From the NCBI GenBank assembly GCA_964462635.1, contig CAYWYJ010000003.1, positions 1 to 64,000 of the forward strand: 64,000 nucleotides of DNA. Reading direction: 5' to 3'. The notes beneath the pieces were generated by a model. That model had not been told where the DNA came from. It did not search any database and saw only the letters and a list, made by a program, of their open reading frames with translations. Positions 24,628-32,862 of this stretch are shown here, one piece after another. Position 1 is the first letter of the stretch. Every line of letters begins with the position of its first letter. The position numbers and the translations under genes were made by a program. This stretch comes from JBFMAI01 sp964462635. GTDB taxonomy: Bacteria; Planctomycetota; Phycisphaerae; UBA1845; Fen-1342.

Positions 24628-26085
24628 TTAGCCCTCGGCCTTCATCTTTTCGGCTTTCTCCGCGGCCATTTCGATCGGGCCGACGTACATGAACGCCGCC
24701 TCGGGAAGGTGGTCCCACTTGCCCGCGCACAGCTCCTTGAAGCTGCGGAGCGTCTCCTCGATCTTGGTGTAGTTGCCGGGGAAGCCCGTGAATTGCTCGG
24801 CGACGAAGAACGGCTGGCTGAAGAAGCGCTCGATCTTGCGGGCGCGGGCCACGATGAGCTTGTCCTCCTCGCTCAGCTCCTCCACGCCGAGAATCGCGAT
24901 GATGTCCTGGAGGCTGCGGTAGCGTTGGAGGATCTCCTGCACCCGGCGGGCGATCTGGTAGTGCTCCTCGCCGACGACGCCCGGGTCGAGCGCCCGGCTG
25001 GACGATCCCAGCGGGTCGATGGCGGGATAGATGCCCTTCTCGGCGATGCCGCGCTCCAGCACGATGAACGCGTCCAGGTGGGTGAACGTCGTCGCGGGGG
25101 CGGGGTCGGTGAGGTCGTCCGCCGGCACGTACACGGCCTGCACGGACGTGACCGCGCCCTTGGTCGTCGAGGTGATCCGCTCCTGGAGCTCGCCCATCTC
25201 GGTGCCGAGGGTGGGCTGATATCCGACGGCCGACGGCATCCGGCCCAGCAGTGCAGAGACTTCGCTGCCGGCTTGGGAGAAACGGAAGATGTTGTCCACG
25301 AACAGGAGCGTGTCGGCCCCGGACTCGTCGCGGAAGTACTCCGCCATGGTCAGCGCGCTGAGGGCGGCCCGCAGACGCGCGCCCGGCGGCTCGTTCATCT
25401 GCCCGAAGACCATCGCGGTCTGGTCGATGACCGACTTGCCCGTGTTGCCGATCTTCGCTTCCTGCATCTCCAGCCACAGGTCGTTGCCCTCGCGGGTGCG
25501 TTCGCCGACGCCGGCGAAAACCGAGAAGCCGCCGTGCTGGGTGGCGATGCGGGCAATGAGCTCCTGAATGACCACGGTCTTGCCGAGGCCGGCCCCGCCG
25601 AACAGGCCGATCTTGCCGCCGCGGACGAAGGGGACCAGCAAGTCGATGACCTTGATGCCGGTCTCGAACTGCTCGGTCTTCGGCGTGAGCTCGGAAAACT
25701 CCGGTGGGTCGCGGTGGATGGGCTCGGTGCGCCCGGCCTGGACGGGGCCGCGGCCGTCGATGGGTTCGCCGACGAGGTTGAAGACGCGGCCGAGGGTACA
25801 CTCGCCGACGGGGACGCGGATGGGGCCGCCGAGGTCGACGACGGGCATGCCGCGGACGAGGCCGTCGGTGGAGCCCAGGGCGATGGCGCGGACCTTGCTG
25901 CCGCCGAGGTGTTGGGCGACCTCGCACCACAGCGTGCGCTTCGTGGTTTCGCCGCTGAGGGTGGTCGAGACCTCGATTTGCAGGCCGTTGTGGAGGTTAG
26001 GGAGCTGGTCGGGGTCGAACTCGGCGTCGAGGGTGGAGCCGATGACCTGGACGATCTTGCCGGTGTTCTGCGCGCTTGTCACCAT
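24628..26085 (-). CDS. atpD: ATP synthase F1 subunit beta
   Basis: Catalytic beta subunit of F1, 485 aa. P-loop G-G-A-G-L-G-K-T near residue 156, catalytic-region G-E-R-T-R-E-G-N-D-L-W, and the A-L-L-G-R-M-P-S-A-V-G-Y-Q-P segment are all present. It is the last gene of the atp operon on the minus strand. atpC (epsilon), which normally follows, is absent; convergent sequence with a terminator-like hairpin begins instead. The gap to atpG holds a family B element. Confidence 0.98.
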   Translation of the reverse strand: MVTSAQNTGKIVQVIGSTLDAEFDPDQLPNLHNGLQIEVSTTLSGETTKRTLWCEVAQHLGGSKVRAIALGSTDGLVRGMPVVDLGGPIRVPVGECTLGRVFNLVGEPIDGRGPVQAGRTEPIHRDPPEFSELTPKTEQFETGIKVIDLLVPFVRGGKIGLFGGAGLGKTVVIQELIARIATQHGGFSVFAGVGERTREGNDLWLEMQEAKIGNTGKSVIDQTAMVFGQMNEPPGARLRAALSALTMAEYFRDESGADTLLFVDNIFRFSQAGSEVSALLGRMPSAVGYQPTLGTEMGELQERITSTTKGAVTSVQAVYVPADDLTDPAPATTFTHLDAFIVLERGIAEKGIYPAIDPLGSSSRALDPGVVGEEHYQIARRVQEILQRYRSLQDIIAILGVEELSEEDKLIVARARKIERFFSQPFFVAEQFTGFPGNYTKIEETLRSFKELCAGKWDHLPEAAFMYVGPIEMAAEKAEKMKAEG

Positions 26086-26111
26086 GGACGACTCCCATGA
26101 AACCAGAACTC

Positions 26112-26236
26112 ACCACAGAGACACAGAGGCACAGAGGAATGACGAACTATGGCCGCGTTGCGCGCTCCGGACCGCGAACGCGCAACGGGACCACACCTGG
26201 AGGTTCTTCTCTGTGTCTCTGGGCCTCTGTGGTTCA
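26112..26236. repeat. Family B inverted-repeat element in the atpD-atpG gap
   Basis: Terminal arms (ACCACAGAGACACAGAGGCA and its near reverse complement ending at 26235; about four mismatches in 27) enclose about 70 bases with an inner GTTGCGCG/CGCGCAAC stem. It fills almost the whole gap between atpG stop and atpD start without touching either, and would form a long hairpin in the operon mRNA. Confidence 0.65.
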
Positions 26237-26242
26237 TCTTCG

Positions 26243-27142
26243 TCACTGCACGGCATTGGCTCCGCCGACGATGTCCGCCAGCTCGAGCGTGATCTGCGAT
26301 TGCCGGGCCCGGTTGTACTGCCGCGTGAGGTAGCGGATCATGTCGCCGGCGGCGTCGGTCGCGGCCTTCATCGCCACCATCCGGGCCACCTGCTCGCTCA
26401 CGATCGCGTCGTTGAAACACTGGTACAGGCGGACCTTCACCGCCTCGGGAATCAGTCGCGCCAGCAGCTCGGCCGGCGGTGGCGAGAACTCGAACTCGAC
26501 CTGCCGGCGCGGGGCCTCGCGGGCCCCGGCGGCGGCGGGGGCGACGGGCGACTCGGGCGCCGGCGTCTCGATCGGCAGGAGCTGGGCCACGGTCGGCCGC
26601 TGCACGCCGACGCTGTGGAACTGCATGTACACGACATCGACCCGCGCGACCTCGCCGGCCGCGTAGAGCCGCATGTAGCGTTCGGCCATCTCGGCCACGC
26701 GGTCGAAGGCGATGCGGTCCTCCACGTCGGTGATCTTCACCGCCACCTCGACCCGCAGGAACTTCAGGTAGTTGATGCCCTTCTTGCCCACGACCTCCAT
26801 CGTCGGCGTCAGGCCGGACGACTCCAGCGTGCGGCGGGTCTCGAGCACCTGCCGCAGGACGCCCGCGTTGTACGACCCGCACAGGCCGCGATTGGAGGTG
26901 ATGACCAGGAGGAGGCTTTGGCCCTCGGCGTCGTTGGGGCGCAACAGCGGGTGGTCCACGGCGGCCTGTCCGCCGAGGGTCTGGATCAGCTCGGTGAGTT
27001 TGCGCGTGTAGGGTTGCGACGCGACGGCGCGTTGCAGGCACTTCTGGAAGCGCGCGGTGGCGATGAGCTGCATCGTCTGCGTGATCTTCTTGATGTTCTG
27101 CACCGCCTTGCGGCGTTTGATGATCGCGCGGGCTTTAGCCAT
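26243..27142 (-). CDS. atpG: ATP synthase F1 subunit gamma
   Basis: Central rotor stalk of F1, 299 aa. The N-terminal helix pattern (I-K-R-R-K-A-V-Q-N-I-K-K-I-T-Q-T-M), the S-N-R-G-L-C-G-S-Y-N motif near residue 90 and the C-terminal A-M-K-A-A-T-D-A-A-G-D-M-I helix are diagnostic. A proline/alanine-rich linker near residues 215-235 is slightly longer than usual. Immediately upstream lies the four-helix-bundle element. Confidence 0.97.
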   Translation of the reverse strand: MAKARAIIKRRKAVQNIKKITQTMQLIATARFQKCLQRAVASQPYTRKLTELIQTLGGQAAVDHPLLRPNDAEGQSLLLVITSNRGLCGSYNAGVLRQVLETRRTLESSGLTPTMEVVGKKGINYLKFLRVEVAVKITDVEDRIAFDRVAEMAERYMRLYAAGEVARVDVVYMQFHSVGVQRPTVAQLLPIETPAPESPVAPAAAGAREAPRRQVEFEFSPPPAELLARLIPEAVKVRLYQCFNDAIVSEQVARMVAMKAATDAAGDMIRYLTRQYNRARQSQITLELADIVGGANAVQ

Positions 27143-27153
27143 GGCTCACAGCC

Positions 27154-27632
27154 AATTCAAAAGGAAAAAGGCAGAATGCACAAAGTCACTCACCGTCGTC
27201 TCGTTTCTGACGCGAGCGCTTGACAATGCTCGTCAGGATGCAGATCAGCTCGTCACTCTCGTTGATCAGCGAATCCAGGCGCTTGGCGGTGAGCAACTCC
27301 GCATCCACAATCAACCGCAGCCAATAGCGGGTCTCCAGGGCTTCGCCCCGGGCGATGTTCATCTTCCGAATGAACTCGCGCCGGGTGTGGGTCCCTTGGG
27401 CCTCTTCGACGTTGGCCCCGATCGAGGTTCCCGAGCGCGCGAGCTGTCGGCTCAGCGTAAGGCCCGCGATGTCCCGGGGGAGCGAACGGACCACGCGCAA
27501 CGCCCGTACCGCGAACCGCCGCGTCCGCTCCTCAATGTCCCGCGCCGTGCGTGCCATGTTTGTCACCGCGCCGAAGAACCAATGTGTGTCCGCGCGCCCC
27601 TTTTTGACTTCTTCATTTTTCCTTCTGCATTT
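27154..27632. mobile_element. Candidate mobile element carrying a four-helix-bundle gene (family A ends)
   Basis: About 480 bp between atpG and atpA. The left end contains CAAAAGGAAAAAGGCAGAATG; the right end, reverse-complemented, contains ATGCAGAAGGAAAAATGAAG. These A/T-rich ends resemble those of 5661-5802 and 29879-30006. The right end supplies the last codons and stop of atpA (M-Q-K-E-K). The only gene inside is the IVS-family protein 27186-27566. No transposase is present, so mobility is inferred from the ends and context. Confidence 0.6.
27186..27566 (-). CDS. Four-helix bundle protein, 23S rRNA intervening-sequence (IVS) family
   Basis: 126 aa helical protein. It has the family pattern: D-I-E-E-R-T-R-R-F-A near the start, then V-R-S-L-P, then Q-L-A-R-S-G-T-S-I-G-A-N-V-E-E-A near residue 45, then E-F-I-R-K-M-N-I-A-R-G-E-A-L-E-T-R-Y-W. 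These proteins were first seen in intervening sequences of 23S rRNA and form pentamers of the same fold as Avd. The molecular role is unknown. It is an oddity inside an atp operon. ATG 27557 is an alternative start. Confidence 0.85.
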   Translation of the reverse strand: MTNMARTARDIEERTRRFAVRALRVVRSLPRDIAGLTLSRQLARSGTSIGANVEEAQGTHTRREFIRKMNIARGEALETRYWLRLIVDAELLTAKRLDSLINESDELICILTSIVKRSRQKRDDGE

Positions 27633-29274
27633 GCGCGACGAAGCCGCGCTTGAAGTTCTTCACAATCTCCCGCAGCTTCGCATCCAGGTCGTCCGTCAAC
27701 TGCCGCTCGCGTTGGAGCTGCTCGATGACCTCGGGGAACTCGTCGTGGTAGTGCCGCAGCAGGGCCTGCTCGAACGCCCGCACCTGGTTCAGCGGCACGT
27801 CGTCCAGGAAGCCGCGGACGCCGGCGTGGATCGCCAGGATCTCGTCCCACACGTCCATCGGCTGATACTGCGGCTGCTTGAGCAGCTCGACCATCCGCCG
27901 GCCGCGGTCCAGTTGCCGCTGCGTCGCGGGGTCGAGCTCGGTGCCGAGCTGGGCGAACGCCTCCAGCTCGCGGAACGCGGCGAGGTCGAGCCGCAACGAG
28001 CCGGCGATCTTCTTCATCGCCGGCACCTGGGCGTTGCCGCCCACGCGCGACACCGAGATGCCGACGTTGACCGCGGGCCGCACGCCGGCGAAGAACAGGT
28101 CCGGCTCCAGGTAAATCTGCCCGTCGGTGATGGAAATCACGTTCGTCGGAATGTACGCGGACACCTCGCCCTCGAGCGTCTCAATCACCGGCAACGCGGT
28201 CAGACTGCCGCCCGACTTCTTCAGTTTCCGCTCCTCGTGGGTGTCCTTACCGAGCTGCGCCAGATCGTGCTCCAGGGCGTGCTTGTCTTGCAGTCCCTTG
28301 TAGACCTTGCCATTGACGCCCTTTTCGACGTTCTCCGGCGTCCCCTTTTTCACGATGATGCGCTGTTCGGCNNNNNNNNNNAAGCGGCTGTGGAGGTAGA
28401 ACACGTCGCCGGGATACGCTTCGCGGCCCGGCGGGCGGCGCAGCAGCAGCGAAAGCTGGCGATACGACTGGGCCTGCTTCGACAAGTCGTCGTAGATGCA
28501 CAACGTGTCCCGGCCGTGCTCGTACATGAAGTACTCGGCCATGGCGCAGCCGGCGTACGGGGCGATGTACTGGAGCGGGGCCGGGTCGGAGGCGCCGGCG
28601 GTGACGACGATGGTGTAGTCCATCGCGTCGTGCTTGCGCAGGATTTCGACCAGGCCGGCGACCGTCGATTCCTTCTGCCCGATCGCCACGTACACGCAGA
28701 TGACGCCGCTGTCCTTCTGGTTGATGATCGTGTCGATCGCGATCGCGGTCTTGCCGGTCTTGCGGTCGCCGATGATCAGCTCGCGCTGCCCGCGGCCGAT
28801 GGGGATCATGCTGTCGATGGCCTTGATGCCGGTCTGGAGCGGGACCTTGACGGGCTGGCGTTCGGCGATGCCCGGGGCGATGACTTCCAGCGGGCGGCGC
28901 AGCTCGGACTGCACCGGGCCGCGGCCGTCCAGCGGGCGCCCCAACGGGTCCACGACGCGGCCGACCAGCGGCTCGCCGACGGGCACGCTGAGCAGCCGCC
29001 CGGTCGTGCGGACCTCGTCGCCTTCGCGGATGCCGAGGTAGTCGCCGAGCACGACGCAGCCGATGGAGTTTTCTTCCAGGTTGAACACCACGCCGATGGC
29101 GCCGTTCTGGAACTCCAGCATTTCGGCCGCCATGGCCTGGGCCAGGCCGTAGACGCGGGCGACGCCGTCGCCGACCTCCAGCACGCGGCCCACCTCGGCC
29201 ACGTCCAAGGCCGACTGGTAGCGGCTGATTTCCTGCTTGATGACGCTGGCGATTTCGTCTGCCTGAAACTTCAT
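27613..29274 (-). CDS. atpA: ATP synthase F1 subunit alpha (with assembly gap)
   Basis: Non-catalytic nucleotide-binding alpha subunit, about 553 codons counting the gap. P-loop G-D-R-K-T-G-K-T near residue 170 and the G-S-L-T-A-L-P-V-I-E-T segment are clear. Between H-S-R and G-G-S-L there is an extra stretch of about 50 residues, lysine/glutamate-rich, interrupted by ten Ns. Longer alpha subunits with an insert here are known to me from planctomycete and verrucomicrobial ATP synthases. The last five codons and the stop come from the family A element end. Normal length otherwise. Confidence 0.96.
   Translation of the reverse strand: MKFQADEIASVIKQEISRYQSALDVAEVGRVLEVGDGVARVYGLAQAMAAEMLEFQNGAIGVVFNLEENSIGCVVLGDYLGIREGDEVRTTGRLLSVPVGEPLVGRVVDPLGRPLDGRGPVQSELRRPLEVIAPGIAERQPVKVPLQTGIKAIDSMIPIGRGQRELIIGDRKTGKTAIAIDTIINQKDSGVICVYVAIGQKESTVAGLVEILRKHDAMDYTIVVTAGASDPAPLQYIAPYAGCAMAEYFMYEHGRDTLCIYDDLSKQAQSYRQLSLLLRRPPGREAYPGDVFYLHSRXXXXAEQRIIVKKGTPENVEKGVNGKVYKGLQDKHALEHDLAQLGKDTHEERKLKKSGGSLTALPVIETLEGEVSAYIPTNVISITDGQIYLEPDLFFAGVRPAVNVGISVSRVGGNAQVPAMKKIAGSLRLDLAAFRELEAFAQLGTELDPATQRQLDRGRRMVELLKQPQYQPMDVWDEILAIHAGVRGFLDDVPLNQVRAFEQALLRHYHDEFPEVIEQLQRERQLTDDLDAKLREIVKNFKRGFVAQMQKEK
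28372..28381. other. Assembly gap (10 N)
   Basis: Ten unknown bases inside atpA, at the start of the family-specific insertion. The reading frame is consistent on both sides if the gap length is taken literally, but the true length may differ. Confidence 0.99.
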
Positions 29275-29284
29275 CGCTCACTCC

Positions 29285-29869
29285 TCACGCGCCGGCCGGG
29301 GCCGCCCCGGCGACCGTCCGTTCGAGCAGCCGGGCGCGGGCCGCCTGCAAGTGGTGCCGCAGGGAGTTGTCGTAGCGCACGTCCCCGACCTGCAGAATCA
29401 AGCCGCCCAGGATGTCCGCGTCGACGACGTACTGGACCAGCGGCGTCTTGCCGGACAGCTTGCCGGCCAGTGCTTCGATCTCGGCTTTCTGCCGCGCGTC
29501 CAGCTCCGCGGCGCTGATCGCGGTGACCTCGATCTGGCCGCGGGCGTGCTCGGTCCGGACGACGAACGCCCGCAGCAGGGCGGGCAGCAGGGCGACGCGG
29601 CCGTGCCGGTTCATCACCTGGAGCGTGTTGAGCACCCGGTCGCTCAGCCGGCCGCGGAACATCCGCTCCAGGCTGCGCTCGCGCTCGTCGTCGTCGATGG
29701 CCGCCGACGCCAGGAACGCCGCGAAGCGCGGATCGTCGGCTTGCAGTCGCACCAGCGCTTCCAGTTCCGCGCGGACGGCATCGACGGCCTGGTCCGCGGC
29801 GGCCAGGTCGAACAGCGCCGCGGCGTACACGTCGGCGAGGGCGAGGTCTTTGTCGAAGGTCTGGGCCAT
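29285..29869 (-). CDS. atpH: ATP synthase F1 subunit delta
   Basis: Peripheral-stalk subunit linking F1 to the b subunits, 194 aa. The N-terminal six-helix domain starts with A-D-V-Y-A-A-A-L-F-D-L-A. The C-terminal domain has the family signature L-V-Q-Y-V-V-D-A-D-I-L-G-G-L-I-L-Q-V-G-D. It ends 10 bases before atpA. The gap to atpF holds a family A element. Confidence 0.95.
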   Translation of the reverse strand: MAQTFDKDLALADVYAAALFDLAAADQAVDAVRAELEALVRLQADDPRFAAFLASAAIDDDERERSLERMFRGRLSDRVLNTLQVMNRHGRVALLPALLRAFVVRTEHARGQIEVTAISAAELDARQKAEIEALAGKLSGKTPLVQYVVDADILGGLILQVGDVRYDNSLRHHLQAARARLLERTVAGAAPAGA

Positions 29870-29878
29870 AGGATGAGA

Positions 29879-30006
29879 TCAGAATGCAGAAGAAGAAAGG
29901 CGGAATTCAAGAAGGGCGCGCGGCCGCTGCTCGCGTTCTGCGGTGGTGGGGGCCCTTGGCGTCGGCGCGGTCCCTTTCTTCATTTTGCATTCTTCCTTGT
30001 TAATTG
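29879..30006. repeat. Family A inverted-repeat element in the atpH-atpF gap
   Basis: About 128 bp with imperfect inverted ends: GAATGCAGAAGAAGAAAGG at the left, and at the right (reverse-complemented) AACAAGGAAGAATGCAAAATG. The interior is GC-rich with no gene. The right end contributes the last codons of atpF (L-N-stop). Same family as 5661-5802 and 27154-27632. Confidence 0.55.
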
Positions 30007-30581
30007 AGCCGCGGCTTCTCGCCCGCCTGCATTTCCTTCAACGATTCCGCCACCAGGGCCCGATGGTCGGCGGGGGAAAGCTCCTTGCGCAGCACCCGCC
30101 CGGCCACCCGCACGGCCAAATCGGCCACCTCATCGTGCAGCAGTTTGCGGGCCGAGTCGGTCGCCAACTGGATCTCCCGCCGCGCCCGCGCCAAGACCTC
30201 GTCCGCCTCTTGGCGGGCTTGTTCCTGGAGCTTGCGACGAAGAACCTCGGCGTCGCGGCGGCCCTCGGCGACGATGGCCGTGGCTTCGTCGCGGGCCTTG
30301 GCGAGCTGCGCCTGGTAATCGGCCAGCAGTTTCTCGGCGTCCCGCCGCTGCTGCTGGGCCCGCTCCAGCGACTCGCGGAGCAGCTTCTCCCGCTCGTTGA
30401 GCACGTTCAGCAGCGGCTTCCAGGCGAACTTGCCCAGGATGAAGAGCAACGCGCCAAAGATGATGAGCGTGAAGACGAAGTTGCCGATGTCGGCGTTGAA
30501 GATGTTCGGCTGCTCGCCATGTTCCGCGCCAAAGGCGGAGACGGTACCGGCGAGCGCTGCCGCCAGAGCACCGAAAAGCAT
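30000..30581 (-). CDS. atpF: ATP synthase Fo subunit b
   Basis: Peripheral-stalk b subunit, about 193 aa from ATG 30581 (frame open to 30713). A hydrophobic N-terminus that looks like a signal peptide (ending near A-F-G-A) precedes the membrane helix F-V-F-T-L-I-I-F-G-A-L-L-F-I-L-G. A long charged coiled coil rich in E, R, A and Q follows. The N-terminal extension is also seen on AtpE. The C-terminus R-L-N-stop lies in a family A element end. Confidence 0.93.
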   Translation of the reverse strand: MLFGALAAALAGTVSAFGAEHGEQPNIFNADIGNFVFTLIIFGALLFILGKFAWKPLLNVLNEREKLLRESLERAQQQRRDAEKLLADYQAQLAKARDEATAIVAEGRRDAEVLRRKLQEQARQEADEVLARARREIQLATDSARKLLHDEVADLAVRVAGRVLRKELSPADHRALVAESLKEMQAGEKPRLN

Positions 30582-30783
30582 CCCCCGGCCGCTAAACAAA
30601 GCGCAAAGGGAAGGGTCCGAGTCTGGGCGACTTAACCCCCTCCCATCCCTCCCCCTGACAGTGGGAGGGGTTCTGACATGCGCTTTCAATGCCAGCCAAC
30701 GCAGTTTGTGCACCGGCGTATCTCCTCGGCGGCGGCCGGTCGCACTTGATGCACCGGACGCCGCCCGACATCCTGACCGCGGG

Positions 30784-31134
30784 TCACAGAATGCCCAGCA
30801 GGCACACCACGACGGCGAACAGCGTGGCGCCTTCGATCATCGCCGCCGTAATCAGCATGGCGGTATTGATGGCCCCGGCGGTCTCGGGCTGTCGGGCCAT
30901 GGACTCGACGGCGCTGCCGCCGATACGACCGATCCCGGCCGCCCCACCCATTACTACCAGACCGACGCCGATTCCGGCCCCGATGCCTTTCAGCCCGGGG
31001 TCGCCGAAGAGCGGCGCGGCGGACGCGCCGCCGCCGTGCTCCTGGGCGAGGGCCGCGTCGGTGCCCATCAGGCCGAAGCCGACCAGGATGAGCCCGAGTG
31101 CGACGATTGCACGTGTCCTCTGCATGACGATCAT
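30784..31134 (-). CDS. atpE: ATP synthase Fo subunit c
   Basis: Rotor-ring subunit, 116 aa, longer than the usual 75-90 because of an N-terminal extension that looks like a signal peptide ending A-L-A-Q. Two membrane helices are joined by the polar loop with A-R-Q-P-E. The ion-binding glutamate is in helix 2 (A-M-I-E-G-A-T-L-F). The residues around it look like a proton-type rather than a sodium-type ring, but that is weak evidence. Confidence 0.95.
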   Translation of the reverse strand: MIVMQRTRAIVALGLILVGFGLMGTDAALAQEHGGGASAAPLFGDPGLKGIGAGIGVGLVVMGGAAGIGRIGGSAVESMARQPETAGAINTAMLITAAMIEGATLFAVVVCLLGIL

Positions 31135-31260
31135 CCTTTCCTGGGCGTCGCCGGGTGGGGGCGGGCGACATGGTTCATCGATGCGGCCATCGCGTATTCC
31201 AGCCTTGCGGCCCGTTACCCCACGTACCGGGCATGGCCTTCGATTTTCGGGTCCGGGCCG

Positions 31261-32160
31261 TCAGGCGGCCGCGGGAGAAGTCGCCTCCTGAGCGTGGTCC
31301 GAAGCGTGCTCTTCGTGCTCATGGTGGATGTTCACGGCCTGGCCGATGAACATCGCGCTGAGGAACGTGAAGATGAACGCTTGCAGGAACGCCACGAACA
31401 ACTCGAGCAGGTTGATCGCCACGCTGCCCAGCACGACGGGGACCGCGATCACCAGGCCGCCCGCCGCCCCCAGGGCGTTCCAGGACATCCCGATGAAGCT
31501 GAGCAGCACCGCCAGCAGCACGTGGCCGGCGACCATGTTCGCAAACAGACGCATGGCCAGGGCGAAGGTCTTGGCCAGCAGCCCGACGACCTCCAGCCCG
31601 GCAATGAAGACGTTGAGCCCCGGCGGTCCCATGAAAAAGTGGGCCACATAGGCCCAGCCGTGCAGCCGCAGCCCGTTGACTACGATCATTCCCAGCGTGC
31701 TGATGGCCAGGGCCGCGGTCACCATGATGTTGCCGGTCGAGGTGCCGCCCAAGGCGTGCCCGGGGATGAACCGTGTCCAGTCGGCCAGCGGGATCAACCC
31801 CAGCAGGTTGCACGTCAGCACGAAGAAGAACGCCGTCCAGATGTACGGAATGAAGCGGTCCGTGTACGGCCCCAACGCCGGCCGCGCCACGTGTGTCCGA
31901 ATCGCCTCGCACAGCCCCTCGATCGCCTTGCCGAAGCCGGTCGGCAGGAGCCGGCCGATCTGGTCCTGCCCCGCGCGGCGCCGGATCATCCGCGGCACGA
32001 AGATCACCAACAGCGCCGCCGCGATGAGCTGCATGATGATGTGGTTGCTGAGGAACGTGAAGGACTGAAGGAACGGCAGCTCCACGGGGAGCGGGATCGG
32101 CGGAAACAGACGGTGCTGGACGACGTGAACGAGCGGGTTGTCCGCCAGTGTCAGAGTCAT
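31261..32160 (-). CDS. atpB: ATP synthase Fo subunit a
   Basis: Stator subunit forming the ion half-channels, 299 aa from ATG 32160 (frame open to 32250). It has 6-7 membrane helices, N-L-L-G-L-I-P and the essential arginine in A-M-R-L-F-A-N-M. A C-terminal H/E-rich tail follows the last helix. The start overlaps the stop of the atpI-like gene by four bases (ATGA), indicating translational coupling. Confidence 0.96.
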   Translation of the reverse strand: MTLTLADNPLVHVVQHRLFPPIPLPVELPFLQSFTFLSNHIIMQLIAAALLVIFVPRMIRRRAGQDQIGRLLPTGFGKAIEGLCEAIRTHVARPALGPYTDRFIPYIWTAFFFVLTCNLLGLIPLADWTRFIPGHALGGTSTGNIMVTAALAISTLGMIVVNGLRLHGWAYVAHFFMGPPGLNVFIAGLEVVGLLAKTFALAMRLFANMVAGHVLLAVLLSFIGMSWNALGAAGGLVIAVPVVLGSVAINLLELFVAFLQAFIFTFLSAMFIGQAVNIHHEHEEHASDHAQEATSPAAA

Positions 32161-32585
32161 GGCATCGAGTTCCCCTGCGGGCGTCGGCCCCAGCGGGCCA
32201 GCCCGATGGTGTCCACCGCGAGCAGCGCCAAGTACGCGATGACGGCCCACAGCGCCAGCGGCCGCTTCGGCCAGTCCGTACCCAGCAACGCGACCAGCAG
32301 CAACGCGAGCATCAGCACGAACCGTACGCCGGTACCGGCCAGCAGCCCCAGCGTGCGGTCCTTGGCTCCCATCCCGCGCACCAACAGCGGCGGCACGAGG
32401 CCCGCCAGCGACGCGACGAGCGCGACGCCGATGCCGGCGGCCATGGCCGGCACGCTCTCCGGCCCGCCGAGGGACCGCGTCGGCCAGTAGCCGATGGCCA
32501 GCACGGCCGCGGCGGTCGCGACCGACAACAGGACCAGTGCGGCCAGCGGGCGAGCATCCAGGCTATTGACCGGTGAGGTCGTCAT
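32157..32585 (-). CDS. AtpI/AtpR-like membrane protein of the ATP synthase operon
   Basis: 142 aa with four predicted membrane helices and short loops, in the position of atpI (or atpR of N-type operons). The sequence itself is not conserved enough for a firm name. It overlaps atpB by four bases and the upstream small gene by 23. AtpI-type proteins help assemble the c-ring. Confidence 0.65.
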   Translation of the reverse strand: MTTSPVNSLDARPLAALVLLSVATAAAVLAIGYWPTRSLGGPESVPAMAAGIGVALVASLAGLVPPLLVRGMGAKDRTLGLLAGTGVRFVLMLALLLVALLGTDWPKRPLALWAVIAYLALLAVDTIGLARWGRRPQGNSMP

Positions 32586-32862
32586 CGCTCCGTTTCTCGC
32601 GGTTCGGCGGCGGCTTCCGGCCGCGCTCGGCCGTCAAGCGCAGCGCGGCACGGATGAAGTTGTACAGGCCGCCGGTTACGCCGAGGGCTGCTCCGACGAG
32701 CACGCCGGTCGGGGCGGTCTTGAAGTGGTAGTCGAACCATACACCGATCAAGGTCAACCCGACGATGGCGGCGGCGAGCTCGAAGCCCATGCTCGCGTAG
32801 CGAAGCAGGCCGGTCCGCTCCCGCTCCTGATCGCTTTGACGTTGCGGTACGGGCACACTCAC
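32563..32862 (-). CDS. AtpZ-like small membrane protein
   Basis: 99 aa, GTG start, two membrane helices. The pattern G-F-E-L-A-A-A-I-V-G-L-T-L-I-G-V-W-F-D, a short loop, then a second helix ending G-L-Y-N-F-I-R is typical of the AtpZ/'F0F1-ATPase subunit' family found first in atp operons. Such proteins, with AtpI, are implicated in Mg2+/Ca2+ transport or c-ring assembly. First gene of the operon here. Confidence 0.75.
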   Translation of the reverse strand: MSVPVPQRQSDQERERTGLLRYASMGFELAAAIVGLTLIGVWFDYHFKTAPTGVLVGAALGVTGGLYNFIRAALRLTAERGRKPPPNREKRSDDDLTGQ

